Positions 32,023-41,362 of a DNA stretch of 63,548 nt are shown in pieces. The first letter of the stretch is position 1; each line of letters begins with the position of its first letter. A program made the position numbers and the translations under genes. Where the stretch lies: NCBI RefSeq assembly GCF_004127445.1, contig NZ_QEXM01000047.1:1-63548 (forward strand), read 5' to 3'. The notes under the pieces were generated by a model, which saw only the letters and a program-made list of their open reading frames with translations, was not told the DNA's origin and ran no database searches. The stretch comes from Streptomyces alfalfae. Its GTDB lineage: Bacteria; Actinomycetota; Actinomycetes; Streptomycetales; Streptomycetaceae.

Positions 32023-33183
32023 TCACATCTCTCCCGGCTGAGTCCGCTCATTCACGAAGACGCGGGGGACGCGGGAGCCGACGCGGGTGACGATCTCGTA
32101 CGCGATGGTGCCCGCCGCGCGCGCCCAGTCCTCGGCGGTCGGCTCCCCCCGGTCACCGGGCCCGAACAGCACCGCCTCCGCGCCGGCCGGCGGCTCATCG
32201 CCGCCGAGGTCGACCACGAACTGGTCCATGGCCACGCGGCCCGCGACCGTCCGCCACTTGCCGGCGACGAGGACGGGGCCGGTGCCCGAGGCGTGCCGCG
32301 GGATGCCGTCGCCGTACCCGGCGGGGACGAGGCCGAGGGTGGTCTCGCCGGAGGTGACGTAGTGGTGGCCGTAGCTGACGCCGAGACCGGCGGGGACATG
32401 CTTGACCAGGGCGAGCGAGGCGCTGAGGGTCATCACGGGCCGCAGCCCGAAGTCCGCGGGCGTGCCCACCTCCGGGCTCGGCGAGATGCCGTACATCGCG
32501 ATGCCGGGCCGCACGAGGTCGAAGTGGGTCTCCGGGAGCGTGAGCGTCCCCGGGGAGTTCGCGATGTGCCGGACCTCGGGGCGCACGCCCTGCCCCTCGG
32601 CGTACGCCACCATCTCCCGGAAGACGGTGAGCTGCGCGGCGATCGAGGGGTGTCCGGGCTCGTCGGCGCACGCGAAGTGCGACCAGAGGCCGGTGACCCG
32701 CACCAGCCCTTCGGCCTCGGCGCGCAGGGCCGCCGCGACCAGCTCCGGCCAGTCGGCGGGCGTGCAGCCGTTGCGGCCGAGGCCCGTGTCGGCCTTGAGC
32801 TGGACACGGGCGGTGCGCCCCGCCTCGCGGGCGGCGGCCGTCACCTCGGTGAGCGCCCACATCCCGCTGACCGACATGTCGAGGTCGGCCTCGACGCCCT
32901 CGCGCCAGGGCCCGCCCGGCGTCCACAGCCAGCACATCAGCCGCCCCTCGACGCCTGCGGCGCGCAGGGCCAGGGCCTCCTCGGGGGTCGCGGTCCCGAC
33001 CCAGGTGGCGCCCGCCTCCAGGGCGGCCCTCGCACAGGGCACCATTCCGTGTCCGTACGCGTCGGCCTTGACCACGGCCATGAACGCGGCGTCCGGCGCG
33101 TGGGCACGCAGCGAGCGCACGTTGGCGCGGAGGGCGGCGAGGTCGATCTCGGCGCGGACACGGTGGGCGGCTGTCTCGTTCAT
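32023..33183 (-). CDS. alr: Alanine racemase
   Basis: This 386-residue PLP enzyme makes D-alanine for peptidoglycan. The PLP lysine is in AVVKADAYGHG (about residue 37), and the second catalytic region VSYGHHYVT and AGRVAMDQFVVDLG are present. The ATG at 33183 gives the expected N-terminus; the open frame further upstream reads across the neighbouring gene in another frame. It lies between nnrDE and the hydrolase in a minus-strand row. Confidence 0.97.
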   Translation of the reverse strand: MNETAAHRVRAEIDLAALRANVRSLRAHAPDAAFMAVVKADAYGHGMVPCARAALEAGATWVGTATPEEALALRAAGVEGRLMCWLWTPGGPWREGVEADLDMSVSGMWALTEVTAAAREAGRTARVQLKADTGLGRNGCTPADWPELVAAALRAEAEGLVRVTGLWSHFACADEPGHPSIAAQLTVFREMVAYAEGQGVRPEVRHIANSPGTLTLPETHFDLVRPGIAMYGISPSPEVGTPADFGLRPVMTLSASLALVKHVPAGLGVSYGHHYVTSGETTLGLVPAGYGDGIPRHASGTGPVLVAGKWRTVAGRVAMDQFVVDLGGDEPPAGAEAVLFGPGDRGEPTAEDWARAAGTIAYEIVTRVGSRVPRVFVNERTQPGEM

Positions 33184-33301
33184 CGCCCACCAGTGTCTCA
33201 GAGCCCGCCGTCCGCCCCTCTCCGTGGCGGTCCGCGGCCACCCGGCGGCGGACTCCCCCTCCAGGGCCGCGACGCCGGGCAGATCCGCACGACAGGCTCG
33301 C

Positions 33302-34741
33302 TTAGCCCCGCACGTCCCGCCAGGCCGCCGGAACGGCCTCCGCGACGTCCTGCGCGGCCACCGGAGCGCCGTCCGCCGCGTGGCGCGCGGCCAGGCCGTG
33401 CAGATAGGCGGCGACCGACCCCGCGTCACGCGCCGCGAGCCCGGCGGCCAGCAGGGACCCGGCGAGGCCCGACAGCACGTCGCCGCTGCCCGCGGTGGCG
33501 AGCCACGCGGTGCCCGTGGGGTTGACGCGGACGGGCCCCTCGGCGTCGGCGACCAGGGTGGTCGACCCCTTGAGCAGCACGGTCGCGTCGTAGCGCGCCG
33601 CCAGCTCCCGTACGGCGGCGAGCCGCGCCGACTCCACCCGCGCACGGTCGACGCCGAGGAGCGCGGCGGCCTCGCCCGCGTGCGGGGTGAGCAGCGTGGG
33701 CGCGCGCCGCGCACGGACCCGGCGCTCGTCGGCGAGCCGCAGGCCGTCGGCGTCGATCAGGACGGGGACGTCGGCGTCGAGCACGTCGAGGAGCCGGTCC
33801 TCGTCGTCGCCGAGCCCGGGGCCCACGGCCCAGGCCTGCACCCGCCCGGCCTTCGACGGCGGCCCCGCGGACACCAGGGCCTCGGGGAACCTGGCGATGA
33901 CGGCGTCGGCGGCGGGCCCGGCGTACCGCACGGCGCCCGCGCCGCCGTGCAGCGCCCCGGCGACGCACAGCACGGCCGCCCCGGGGTAGCGGGCCGACCC
34001 GGCGACGACGCCCACCACGCCCCGGCGGTACTTGTCGCTCTCCCCGGCCGGCACGGGCAGCAGCCGGGCCACGTCGGCGTACTGGAGGGCCTCCAGCGCC
34101 CGCCGCTCCGGCGGCAGGTCGAGGCCGATGTCCACGAGCCGCACGGCTCCGGCGTACGCGCGCCCCGGGTCGACCAGCAGCCCCGGCTTGTACGCCCCGA
34201 AGGTCACCGTCACATCGGCGCGCACCGCCTCACCGCGCACCTCACCGGTGTCGGCGTCCACACCGCTCGGCAGGTCGACGGCGACGACGGTGGCCGTCCG
34301 CGCCGCCGCCACCAGGTGCGCAGCGCGCTCGCGCAGCCCGCCCCGGCCGCCGATGCCCACGATGCCGTCGACGACGAGCCGCGCGCCGGCGACCGCGTCC
34401 TCGGCCCGGCCGTCGCGCTCGTCGACGCCGTCCACGACACGGCCCCCCGCGGCGCGCAGCGCGGCCAGGCCGCCGGGGTGCGCCCGGTCCGGCGCCAGCA
34501 GCACCGCCGTGACGCCCGCGCCCCTGCGGGCCAGCCTGGCCCCCGCGTACAGCGCGTCACCGCCGTTGTCACCGCTGCCCACCAGCAGCGTGACCCGGCT
34601 GCCGTACACCCGGCCGAGCAGCCGGGCGCACTCGGCGGCGAGCGCCGCCGCCGCCCGCCGCATCAAGGCGCCCTCGGGTCCGCGGGCCATGGCCGCCCGC
34701 TCCGCCGCCCGCACCTCCGCCACACCGAAAGCACTTCGCAT
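33302..34741 (-). CDS. nnrD: Bifunctional NAD(P)H-hydrate epimerase / ADP-dependent dehydratase
   Basis: This 479-residue protein repairs hydrated NAD(P)H. The N-terminal YjeF_N epimerase (about 1-205) has LVGSGDNGGDALYAGA. The C-terminal ribokinase-like dehydratase (about 215-475) has TPHAGEAAALLG and GSGDVLSGLAGSL. A GGGAGGGAGGAG purine-rich stretch precedes the ATG. Gene order acpS-nnrDE-alr is typical of Streptomyces. Confidence 0.97.
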   Translation of the reverse strand: MRSAFGVAEVRAAERAAMARGPEGALMRRAAAALAAECARLLGRVYGSRVTLLVGSGDNGGDALYAGARLARRGAGVTAVLLAPDRAHPGGLAALRAAGGRVVDGVDERDGRAEDAVAGARLVVDGIVGIGGRGGLRERAAHLVAAARTATVVAVDLPSGVDADTGEVRGEAVRADVTVTFGAYKPGLLVDPGRAYAGAVRLVDIGLDLPPERRALEALQYADVARLLPVPAGESDKYRRGVVGVVAGSARYPGAAVLCVAGALHGGAGAVRYAGPAADAVIARFPEALVSAGPPSKAGRVQAWAVGPGLGDDEDRLLDVLDADVPVLIDADGLRLADERRVRARRAPTLLTPHAGEAAALLGVDRARVESARLAAVRELAARYDATVLLKGSTTLVADAEGPVRVNPTGTAWLATAGSGDVLSGLAGSLLAAGLAARDAGSVAAYLHGLAARHAADGAPVAAQDVAEAVPAAWRDVRG

Positions 34742-34791
34742 GGCCCCCAGTCTCCTCCCTCCCGCGGCGCCCCGCCCGGAGCCGCGGGCCG

Positions 34792-35160
34792 CTACGCCTC
34801 CGCCACCACCACCGCCGAGGCCACCCCCGCGTCATGGCTCAGCGACACGTGCCAGGCGCGGACGCCCAGCTCGGCGGCGCGCGCCGCCACCGTCCCGCTC
34901 ACCCGGAGCCGCGGCTGCCCGGTGTCCTCCACGTACACCTCGGCGTCGGTCCAGCGGAGGCCTCCGGGTGCCCCCAGGGCCTTGGCCAATGCCTCCTTCG
35001 CCGCGAAGCGGGCCGCGAGCGAGGCCACGCCCCGCCGCTCCCCGCTCGGCAGCAGCAGCTCTCCGGGGACGAAGAGCCGCTCGGCCATCCCGGGCGTGCG
35101 CCGCAGCGCCGCACCGAACCGCTCGATCTCCGCCACGTCGATGCCAACCCCGATAATCAC
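34792..35160 (-). CDS. acpS: Holo-[acyl-carrier-protein] synthase
   Basis: This 122-residue phosphopantetheinyl transferase activates fatty-acid synthase ACP using CoA. It has the magnesium Asp in GVGIDVAEIERF and the ARFAAKEALAKAL motif with the second metal Glu. The GTG at 35160 gives the expected N-terminus. It is divergent from coaA (58 nt), so the CoA-making and CoA-using genes share a control region. Confidence 0.97.
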   Translation of the reverse strand: MIIGVGIDVAEIERFGAALRRTPGMAERLFVPGELLLPSGERRGVASLAARFAAKEALAKALGAPGGLRWTDAEVYVEDTGQPRLRVSGTVAARAAELGVRAWHVSLSHDAGVASAVVVAEA

Positions 35161-35218
35161 CGGATCAGCGTGACACACCCCACCCCGCCCGCCGCGCGCG
35201 CAGCCGTGACAATGAACT

Positions 35219-36217
35219 GTGATCTCTTCGGTCTCCGCGCCAATGAAGGCGCCGCGGAGCGCCCACCGGCACAAGCCGGAGGCGACTCCCTACGTCGACC
35301 TCACCCGCAGCGAGTGGAGCGCGCTGCGGGAGAAGACGCCGCTCCCCCTCACGGCGGCGGAGGTGGAGAAGCTCAGAGGCCTCGGCGACGTCATCGACCT
35401 GGACGAGGTCCGCGACATCTACCTCCCGCTCTCCCGCCTCCTGAACCTCTACGTGGGCGCCACCGACGGTCTGCGCGGCGCCCTGAACACCTTCCTCGGC
35501 GAGAAGGGCTCGCAGTCGGGCACGCCCTTCGTCATAGGGGTCGCGGGCTCCGTGGCGGTCGGCAAGTCGACCGTCGCCCGCCTCCTCCAGGCGCTGCTCT
35601 CCCGCTGGCCGGAACACCCCCGCGTGGAGCTGGTGACGACCGACGGCTTCCTGCTCCCCACCAAGGAGCTCGAAGCGCGCGGCCTGATGTCCCGCAAGGG
35701 CTTCCCCGAGTCCTACGACCGCCGCGCCCTCACCCGCTTCGTCGCCGACATCAAGGCCGGCAAGGAGGAGGTGACGGCGCCCGTCTACTCCCACCTGATC
35801 TACGACATCGTGCCCGGCAAGCGCCTCACCGTCCGCCGCCCCGACATCCTCATCGTCGAGGGCCTGAACGTCCTCCAGCCCGCGCTTCCGGGCAGCGACG
35901 GCCGCACCCGCGTGGGCCTCGCCGACTACTTCGACTTCAGCGTGTACGTCGACGCCCGCACGGAGGACATCGAGCGCTGGTATCTCAACCGGTTCAAGAA
36001 GCTGCGCCTGACGGCCTTCCAGAACCCGTCCTCGTACTTCCGCAAGTACACCCAGGTTTCCGAGGAGGAGGCCCTCGACTACGCCCGCACCACCTGGCGC
36101 ACGATCAACAAGGTCAACCTCGTCGAGAACGTGGCCCCCACCCGCGGCCGGGCCGCCCTCGTCGTGCGCAAGGGCCCCGACCACAAGGTGCAGCGCCTGA
36201 GCCTGCGCAAGCTCTGA
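35219..36217 (+). CDS. coaA: Pantothenate kinase, type I
   Basis: This 332-residue P-loop kinase performs the first step of CoA synthesis. The Walker A is GVAGSVAVGKST (about residues 105-116); VTTDGFLLP and SYDRRALTRFV follow. The GTG lies 5 nt after GACAAT (35208-35213), so translation may be leaderless. The N-terminal 15 residues are variable. It is divergent from acpS. Confidence 0.97.
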   Translation: MISSVSAPMKAPRSAHRHKPEATPYVDLTRSEWSALREKTPLPLTAAEVEKLRGLGDVIDLDEVRDIYLPLSRLLNLYVGATDGLRGALNTFLGEKGSQSGTPFVIGVAGSVAVGKSTVARLLQALLSRWPEHPRVELVTTDGFLLPTKELEARGLMSRKGFPESYDRRALTRFVADIKAGKEEVTAPVYSHLIYDIVPGKRLTVRRPDILIVEGLNVLQPALPGSDGRTRVGLADYFDFSVYVDARTEDIERWYLNRFKKLRLTAFQNPSSYFRKYTQVSEEEALDYARTTWRTINKVNLVENVAPTRGRAALVVRKGPDHKVQRLSLRKL

Positions 36218-36228
36218 CCCTTCACCGC

Positions 36229-36234
36229 TAGCCT
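36229..36234 (+). promoter_or_regulatory. -10 box of a leaderless transcript
   Basis: TAGCCT lies 7 nt before the ATG of the DUF389 gene, placing the transcription start at or next to the start codon. It shows that the gene can be transcribed apart from coaA. Confidence 0.55.
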
Positions 36235-36241
36235 GCGGGCC

Positions 36242-37189
36242 ATGCTGCACCTTCGCCTGATCACCCCCGCCGACACCACCGACGAAGCGGTGCGCCTGAT
36301 CGAGAGGACGACGGGGACCGCCCACTTGGCCGTGGTCCCCGGCGCCGCCCGCGCCCCCCGGGGGGACGTCGTCATGTGCGACGTCGCCCGCGAGGCGGCG
36401 GACGGGCTGCTCGACGACCTGCGCGCGCTCGGCCTGGACAGGACGGGCTCGATCGCGGTCGAGAACATCGACCTCTCCCTCTCCGAGCGCGCCGACAGGG
36501 CGGAGCAGGACGCGCCGGGAGAGGCCGCCGACGCGGTGCTGTGGGAGCAGCTCACCGACGCGACCCACGAGGAGTCGACGCTCTCGGCCACGTACGTCGC
36601 GTTCATCACCCTCGCCACGATGATCGCGGCCTGCGGTGTCGTCCTCGACAACGCGATCCTGATCGTCGGCGCGATGGCCGTCGGCCCCGAGTTCGGCCCG
36701 CTCGCGGGGTTCTGCACGGCCCTCGTCCGCCGTGCTCCCCGGCTGGCCCTGCGCGCGCTGATCGCGCTGCTCGTGGGGTTCGCGGCGGCGATGGCGGCGA
36801 CCGTCGGGTTCAGCTACTTCATGGACGCGATGAACCTCTTCAGCGACGACGCCCTGCGGGCGGAGCGCCCGAACACGAACTTCATCTACCGCCCCGACTG
36901 GTTCTCGTTCGTGGTGGCGGTCCTCGCGGGCGCGGCGGGCACCCTCTCCCTGACCTCGGCTAAGTCGGGCGCCCTGGTCGGCGTGGCGATCTCCGTGACG
37001 ACGGTCCCCGCGGCGGCGAACGCCGCGGTCGCCTTCAGCTACGCCGAGTACAAGCAGGCCTGGGGCTCCACCGAGCAGCTGCTGCTGAACCTGCTCGGCA
37101 TCGTCCTCGCGGGTACGGCGACGCTGCTGGTCCAGAAGGCGCTCTGGGCCGGGCAGCGGCGCCGTGCCGCGAAGGCGGAGCGGGGTTAA
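36242..37189 (+). CDS. DUF389 integral membrane protein
   Basis: This 315-residue protein has a soluble N-terminal part (about 1-90) with ferredoxin-like strands, then the DUF389 membrane domain. About six helices are visible, starting ATYVAFITLATMIAACGVV, with the family GAMAVGPEFGPLAG motif. Function is unknown in the family. It follows coaA by 24 nt but has its own leaderless-type -10 box. Its last bases overlap the convergent glmM stop by 4 nt. Confidence 0.92.
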   Translation: MLHLRLITPADTTDEAVRLIERTTGTAHLAVVPGAARAPRGDVVMCDVAREAADGLLDDLRALGLDRTGSIAVENIDLSLSERADRAEQDAPGEAADAVLWEQLTDATHEESTLSATYVAFITLATMIAACGVVLDNAILIVGAMAVGPEFGPLAGFCTALVRRAPRLALRALIALLVGFAAAMAATVGFSYFMDAMNLFSDDALRAERPNTNFIYRPDWFSFVVAVLAGAAGTLSLTSAKSGALVGVAISVTTVPAAANAAVAFSYAEYKQAWGSTEQLLLNLLGIVLAGTATLLVQKALWAGQRRRAAKAERG

Positions 37190-38544
37190 CCGAGCGCCGA
37201 CTTCACCACGTCGGCGAGACGGCTCGCCACGGACCGCGCCTGCTCGATGTCGGCGGCCTCGACCATGACCCGCACCAGCGGCTCCGTCCCCGAGGGACGC
37301 AGCAGCACCCGGCCGGTCGAGCCCAGCTCGCGCTCGGCCTCGGTGACGGCCGCCGACAGCTCGGCCGAGGTCTTCACGCGGGACTTGTCGACGTCCGGCA
37401 CGTTGATGAGGACCTGCGGGAGCCGCTTCATGACCCCGGCGAGGTCGGCGAGCGTACGCCCCGTCTCGGCGACACGCGCCGCGAGGAGCAGCCCGGTCAG
37501 CGTGCCGTCGCCCGTGGTGGCGTGGTCGAGGACGATGACGTGCCCGGACTGCTCGCCGCCGAGGGCGTAGCCGTGCTCCTTCATCGACTCGAGGACGTAC
37601 CGGTCGCCGACGGCGGTCTGCACGAGCGCGAGCCCCTGCTCCTCCATGGCGAGCTTGAAGCCGAGGTTCGACATGACGGTGGCGACAACGGTGTCGCCGC
37701 GCAGCGTGCCGTGCTCCCGCATGGCGAGGGCCAGCACCGCGAGGATCTGGTCGCCGTCGACCTCCTCGCCCGCGCCGTCCACGGCGAGGCAGCGGTCGGC
37801 GTCCCCGTCGTGGGCGATGCCGAAGTCGGCGCCGTGCTCGACGACGGCGGCCTTGAGCAGGTCGAGGTGGGTCGAGCCGCAGCCGTCGTTGATGTTGAGG
37901 CCGTCCGGCTGGGCGCCGATCGTGATGACGTCGGCGCCGGCGCGGGCGAACGCCTCCGGCGAGACGCGGGCGGCGGCGCCGTGCGCCTCGTCCAGGACGA
38001 TCTTCAGCCCGTCGAGGCGGTTGGGCAGCACCCCGAGGAGGTGCGCGATGTACTGGTCGAGCCCCTGGTCGTAGGAGCTGACCCGGCCGACGCCGGAGCC
38101 GGTGGGCCGCTGCCAGGGAGCGCCGGTGCGGTGCTCCTCGTAGACCGACTCGATGCGGTCCTCCAGCTCGTCGGCGAGCTTGTGGCCGCCGCGGGCGAAG
38201 AACTTGATGCCGTTGTCCGGCATGGCGTTGTGGCTGGCGGAGAGCATCACGCCGAGGTCCGCGCCGAGAGCGCCGGTGAGGTGCGCCACCGCGGGGGTCG
38301 GCAGCACGCCGACGCGCAGGACGTCCACGCCCGCGCTCGCGAGGCCCGCGACCACCGCGGCCTCCAGGAACTCCCCGGACGCGCGCGGGTCCCGCCCGAC
38401 CACGGCCTTCGGCCGGTGGCCCTCGAAGGTGCCCGCCTCGGCCAGTACGTGCGCCGCCGCCACGGAGAGTCCGAGCGCGAGCTCGGCCGTCAGATCCGCG
38501 TTGGCGACACCACGCACGCCGTCCGTGCCGAAGAGTCGTCCCAC
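37186..38544 (-). CDS. glmM: Phosphoglucosamine mutase
   Basis: This 452-residue enzyme converts glucosamine-6-phosphate to glucosamine-1-phosphate for UDP-GlcNAc. The catalytic serine is in LSASHNAMPDNGIK (Ser104), the metal loop is HDGDADR, and the phosphate-binding RPSGTEPLVRVM is near the end. The GTG start at 38544 has GGAGG 6 nt upstream; a longer frame reading upstream is rejected. It follows rpsI after a hairpin. Confidence 0.97.
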   Translation of the reverse strand: MGRLFGTDGVRGVANADLTAELALGLSVAAAHVLAEAGTFEGHRPKAVVGRDPRASGEFLEAAVVAGLASAGVDVLRVGVLPTPAVAHLTGALGADLGVMLSASHNAMPDNGIKFFARGGHKLADELEDRIESVYEEHRTGAPWQRPTGSGVGRVSSYDQGLDQYIAHLLGVLPNRLDGLKIVLDEAHGAAARVSPEAFARAGADVITIGAQPDGLNINDGCGSTHLDLLKAAVVEHGADFGIAHDGDADRCLAVDGAGEEVDGDQILAVLALAMREHGTLRGDTVVATVMSNLGFKLAMEEQGLALVQTAVGDRYVLESMKEHGYALGGEQSGHVIVLDHATTGDGTLTGLLLAARVAETGRTLADLAGVMKRLPQVLINVPDVDKSRVKTSAELSAAVTEAERELGSTGRVLLRPSGTEPLVRVMVEAADIEQARSVASRLADVVKSALG

Positions 38545-38657
38545 TGCTGTCCTCCGAACGTTCCAAAAGCTTTCGGAAATGCTCCGAACTTGTCCCCCGC
38601 TGTCTGCCCCCTGTTCACAAGAGGGTGCCAGGGACCAAGCGGTTCCTGATAGACGAA

Positions 38658-38690
38658 CGCCCCGGCAGCACAGTCTGTGCCGCCGGGGCG
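38658..38690 (-). terminator. Terminator after rpsI
   Basis: A stem of 13 bp with one mismatch (CGCCCCGGC...GCAC and complement, loop of 5) follows the rpsI stop and separates it from glmM. Confidence 0.8.
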
Positions 38691-38716
38691 AACGAAGCAG
38701 TACAAGCAGGCAGCGA

Positions 38717-39238
38717 TTAGCGCTTGCTGTACTGCGGAGCCTTACGGGCCTTCTTGAGACCGGCCTTCTTGCGCTCGACCGCACGGTCGTCGCGCTTGAG
38801 GAAGCCGGCCTTCTTGAGGGCGCCGCGGTTGTTGTCGACGTCGGCCTCGTTCAGCGCACGGGCGACACCGAGACGGAGCGCACCGGCCTGGCCGGAGACG
38901 CCGCCACCCGCGATGCGGGCGATGACGTCGTAGCGGTCGTCGAGCTCGAGCACCTTGAAGGGCTCGTTGACTTCCTGCTGGTGGACCTTGTTCGGGAAGT
39001 AGTCCTCGAGCGTCCGCCCGTTGATCTTCCACTTGCCGGTGCCCGGGACGATCCGGACGCGGGCGATGGCGTTCTTGCGACGGCCCAGGCCGGCGGCCGG
39101 CTGCGGGTCGCCGAAGCGCGCGGCGTTCGACTCGGAGGTGTACTCGCCCTCGACGGGCGCCTCGGACTCGGTGGTGTACTGCTCGACGTCGGCGATCTCG
39201 GTCTCTTCGACCGGCTGCTCAACGGTGGTCTCGGCCAC
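38717..39238 (-). CDS. rpsI: 30S ribosomal protein S9
   Basis: This 173-residue S9 carries an acidic N-terminal extension of about 45 residues, common in Actinobacteria, before the core (GRRKNAIARVRIVPGTG). The basic C-terminus ends QYSKR, the tail that reaches the P-site tRNA. The start is GTG with GAGGAG 5 nt upstream. It is co-transcribed with rplM. Confidence 0.98.
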   Translation of the reverse strand: MAETTVEQPVEETEIADVEQYTTESEAPVEGEYTSESNAARFGDPQPAAGLGRRKNAIARVRIVPGTGKWKINGRTLEDYFPNKVHQQEVNEPFKVLELDDRYDVIARIAGGGVSGQAGALRLGVARALNEADVDNNRGALKKAGFLKRDDRAVERKKAGLKKARKAPQYSKR

Positions 39239-39280
39239 GATTCTCCTCAGATTTCTTTTCGTCTTTGGGGGTGGCCGGAA

Positions 39281-39724
39281 CTACTGCGCGACCTGGGTGA
39301 TCTCGAACGGGACCGGCTGCTGAGCGCCGTGCGGGTGCTGGTCGCCCGCGTAGACCTTCAGCTTCGAGAGCATCTGACGGCCCAGGGTGTTCTTGGGGAG
39401 CATGCCCTTGACGGCCTTCTCAACGGCCTTCTCGGGGCTCTTGGCGAGCAGCTCGTCGTAACGGACGGAACGCAGACCACCCGGGTAGCCGGAGTGGCGG
39501 TACGCCATCTTCTGGGTCTTCTTGTTGCCGGAGAGGTGCACCTTCTCGGCGTTGATGATGATGACGAAGTCACCGGTGTCAACGTGAGGGGCGTAGATCG
39601 GCTTGTGCTTGCCACGCAGAAGGGTGGCAGCGGTGGTCGCCAGACGGCCCAGGACGATGTCCCGGGCGTCGATGACGTGCCACTGGCGGGTCACATCGCC
39701 GGGCTTGGGGCTGTACGTACGCAC
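39281..39724 (-). CDS. rplM: 50S ribosomal protein L13
   Basis: This 147-residue L13, an early assembly protein, contains WHVIDARDIVLGRLA and KMAYRHSGYPGGL. It is the first gene of rplM-rpsI, 42 nt before rpsI. The GTG start follows a GAAGG. A strong promoter lies 180 nt upstream. Confidence 0.98.
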   Translation of the reverse strand: MRTYSPKPGDVTRQWHVIDARDIVLGRLATTAATLLRGKHKPIYAPHVDTGDFVIIINAEKVHLSGNKKTQKMAYRHSGYPGGLRSVRYDELLAKSPEKAVEKAVKGMLPKNTLGRQMLSKLKVYAGDQHPHGAQQPVPFEITQVAQ

Positions 39725-40070
39725 GGTGTCGTAGCCTTCGCTTCTTCAGAGGTGGGGTCCTGACATGGCCACCACGGACGATGTACGACAGCCCTGGCGG
39801 ACCTCGGTGACGCAACCGAGTCCTGCCGCTGGTCATCGGCCCGGTGGACCGGTGTAAGGGCCCCTCACGTGAGAATGAGAAAGCCAATACACATAACGAA
39901 CTCGCAGAATACCCGCGCTGGCCCGTACGGGTCAAAACGCGGGCCTGGAGACCGGCGAACCGGCTCCACCGACATGGGCGGCCTGTGAGACACCAGGATA
40001 ACCGGCCCGCGCGCCTGCCCCCCGAGTCCGGCCGCGGACCACCTGTCCGGCCCCGGCCGAGCGGTCCGCC
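39725..40070. other. rplM leader and promoter region
   Basis: No gene is supported in this 346-nt gap. The half nearest rplM would be a 5' leader of about 175 nt carrying the inverted repeat CCGGTCCACCGG (near 39840-39856). E. coli L13 represses its own leader, so this may be a control site. The rest precedes the GT87-like gene end and holds nothing recognised. Confidence 0.5.
39906..39935 (-). promoter_or_regulatory. rplM-rpsI promoter
   Basis: On the minus strand TTGACC (39930-39935), 18 nt, TATTCT (39906-39911): a near-consensus HrdB promoter. Confidence 0.85.
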
Positions 40071-41288
40071 TCAGCCGCCGGGCGCCGCGGTCTCCGCGTC
40101 GGCCCGCCGCCCGCCGGCCGCCACGCCCTGCGGCGCCCCGCGCTCCCCCGCGACCCCGCCCACCAGGCAGTTCCCGCCCAGCGTGCCCGCTAGGAGACAG
40201 AGCGTCGCCGCGTCCTTGAAGGCCCGCCGGGTCCCCGGCTCCAGCCACGGCCAGGCGAACCCCGGGACCTGCGGCACGAGCGCCAGCCAGAACCACGGGG
40301 TGCGCCCCGGCGCCCCCGGCGTGAGCACCCCGGCGAGCAGCAGCGGCAGGACGACCAGCAGGTAGTGGTCGTAGGAGGGGCGGGAGACGAGAAAGGCCGA
40401 AAGCATGAGCATGGTGGCGCACTCCGCCACCCGCGCGGGCCCCTCGTCCCCTCTCCCCCACCGCCGCCAGGCACACCACACCCCGGCCGCGGCGGCGCCG
40501 CCCGCGAGCAGCGTCGCCAGGGACTGCGGCGCCCCGAGCCGCCCGAGCACCGCGGCCGGCGAGGCCTCGTAGAGCCGTACGAAGGCGTCGTCGCCGCGCA
40601 GCAGGAAGGGCAGCGTCCGGGTGAAGAACCCGGCGGGGTCCGGCATCGTCAGCGCGGCCCCGAGCGAGGCCGCCACGGGCAGCCCGACCACCGCGGCGAG
40701 CCCCCGCCACCGCCGGGCGAAGACGAAGAGCAGCGCGACGGGCACCAGCAGGGGCTTCACGGCCACGGCGGCGCCGATCACCAGACCGGCGGCGGTCCAG
40801 CGGCCCCGGGACGCGAGCAGCGCGCCGAGCGGCAGGGCCGCCGCCGACGCCACCGTCCAGTTGCCCAGCTCCACGAGGTGCCCGAAGGGGGCGAAGCCGA
40901 GCGCGAGCCCGAGCAGCCCGTACGCCGCGAACCGGCTGCGCCAGGAGACCCCGTACAGCCGCAGCGCGCACGCCCACCCGGCGACGAGCCCTGCGGTGAC
41001 GCCCGCCGGGACCAGGAAGCGTGCCGCGGCGGTCGGCAGCAGGGCCTGCGGCACGGCGGCGAGCACGGCCCCCGGCAGATAGAGGAAGTGCCGGTCGGCG
41101 TAGGGCGAGCGCCCGTGCAGCCAGGCCTCGGCGGCCCGCACCACGATGGCGTTGTCCATGCCCCCGTCCGGCGCGCGCAGCCCGACCCGGACGACCGCGG
41201 CGAGCAGCACCGCCCCGAGCACCGCGAGGACGTGCCACTCGGCAGGCCGCGACATCCACCCCGTAACCGCCGTTTTGCCCGTTTCCAT
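40071..41288 (-). CDS. GT87-like polytopic membrane glycosyltransferase
   Basis: This 405-residue protein has about ten hydrophobic helices. A GMDNAIVVRAAEAWLHGRSPYADRHFLYLP segment lies in the first loop (an Asp/Tyr-rich loop as in GT87), and SRPSYDHYLLVVLPLLLAG lies in the C-terminal half. GT-C enzymes of this kind transfer sugars from polyprenyl phosphates outside the membrane. Substrate and acceptor are unknown. It stands alone, divergent from the next gene. Confidence 0.8.
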   Translation of the reverse strand: METGKTAVTGWMSRPAEWHVLAVLGAVLLAAVVRVGLRAPDGGMDNAIVVRAAEAWLHGRSPYADRHFLYLPGAVLAAVPQALLPTAAARFLVPAGVTAGLVAGWACALRLYGVSWRSRFAAYGLLGLALGFAPFGHLVELGNWTVASAAALPLGALLASRGRWTAAGLVIGAAVAVKPLLVPVALLFVFARRWRGLAAVVGLPVAASLGAALTMPDPAGFFTRTLPFLLRGDDAFVRLYEASPAAVLGRLGAPQSLATLLAGGAAAAGVWCAWRRWGRGDEGPARVAECATMLMLSAFLVSRPSYDHYLLVVLPLLLAGVLTPGAPGRTPWFWLALVPQVPGFAWPWLEPGTRRAFKDAATLCLLAGTLGGNCLVGGVAGERGAPQGVAAGGRRADAETAAPGG

Positions 41289-41349
41289 GCGGCTCAGGCT
41301 AGGCCGCGAACCCCCCGCGACCCCGGCTCAACATCCGTGACGGCCCGTC

Positions 41350-41355
41350 TAAGAT
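41350..41355 (+). promoter_or_regulatory. -10 box of a leaderless transcript
   Basis: TAAGAT lies 7 nt before the ATG at 41363, so transcription should begin at that codon. This also argues against the in-frame ATG at 41354, which would overlap the box. Confidence 0.65.
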
Positions 41356-41362
41356 GCGGCCC

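Noticed and set aside
35161..38566. A 1133-residue minus-strand frame across coaA, the DUF389 gene and glmM
   Set aside because: It is mostly a shadow of three well-supported genes in other frames.
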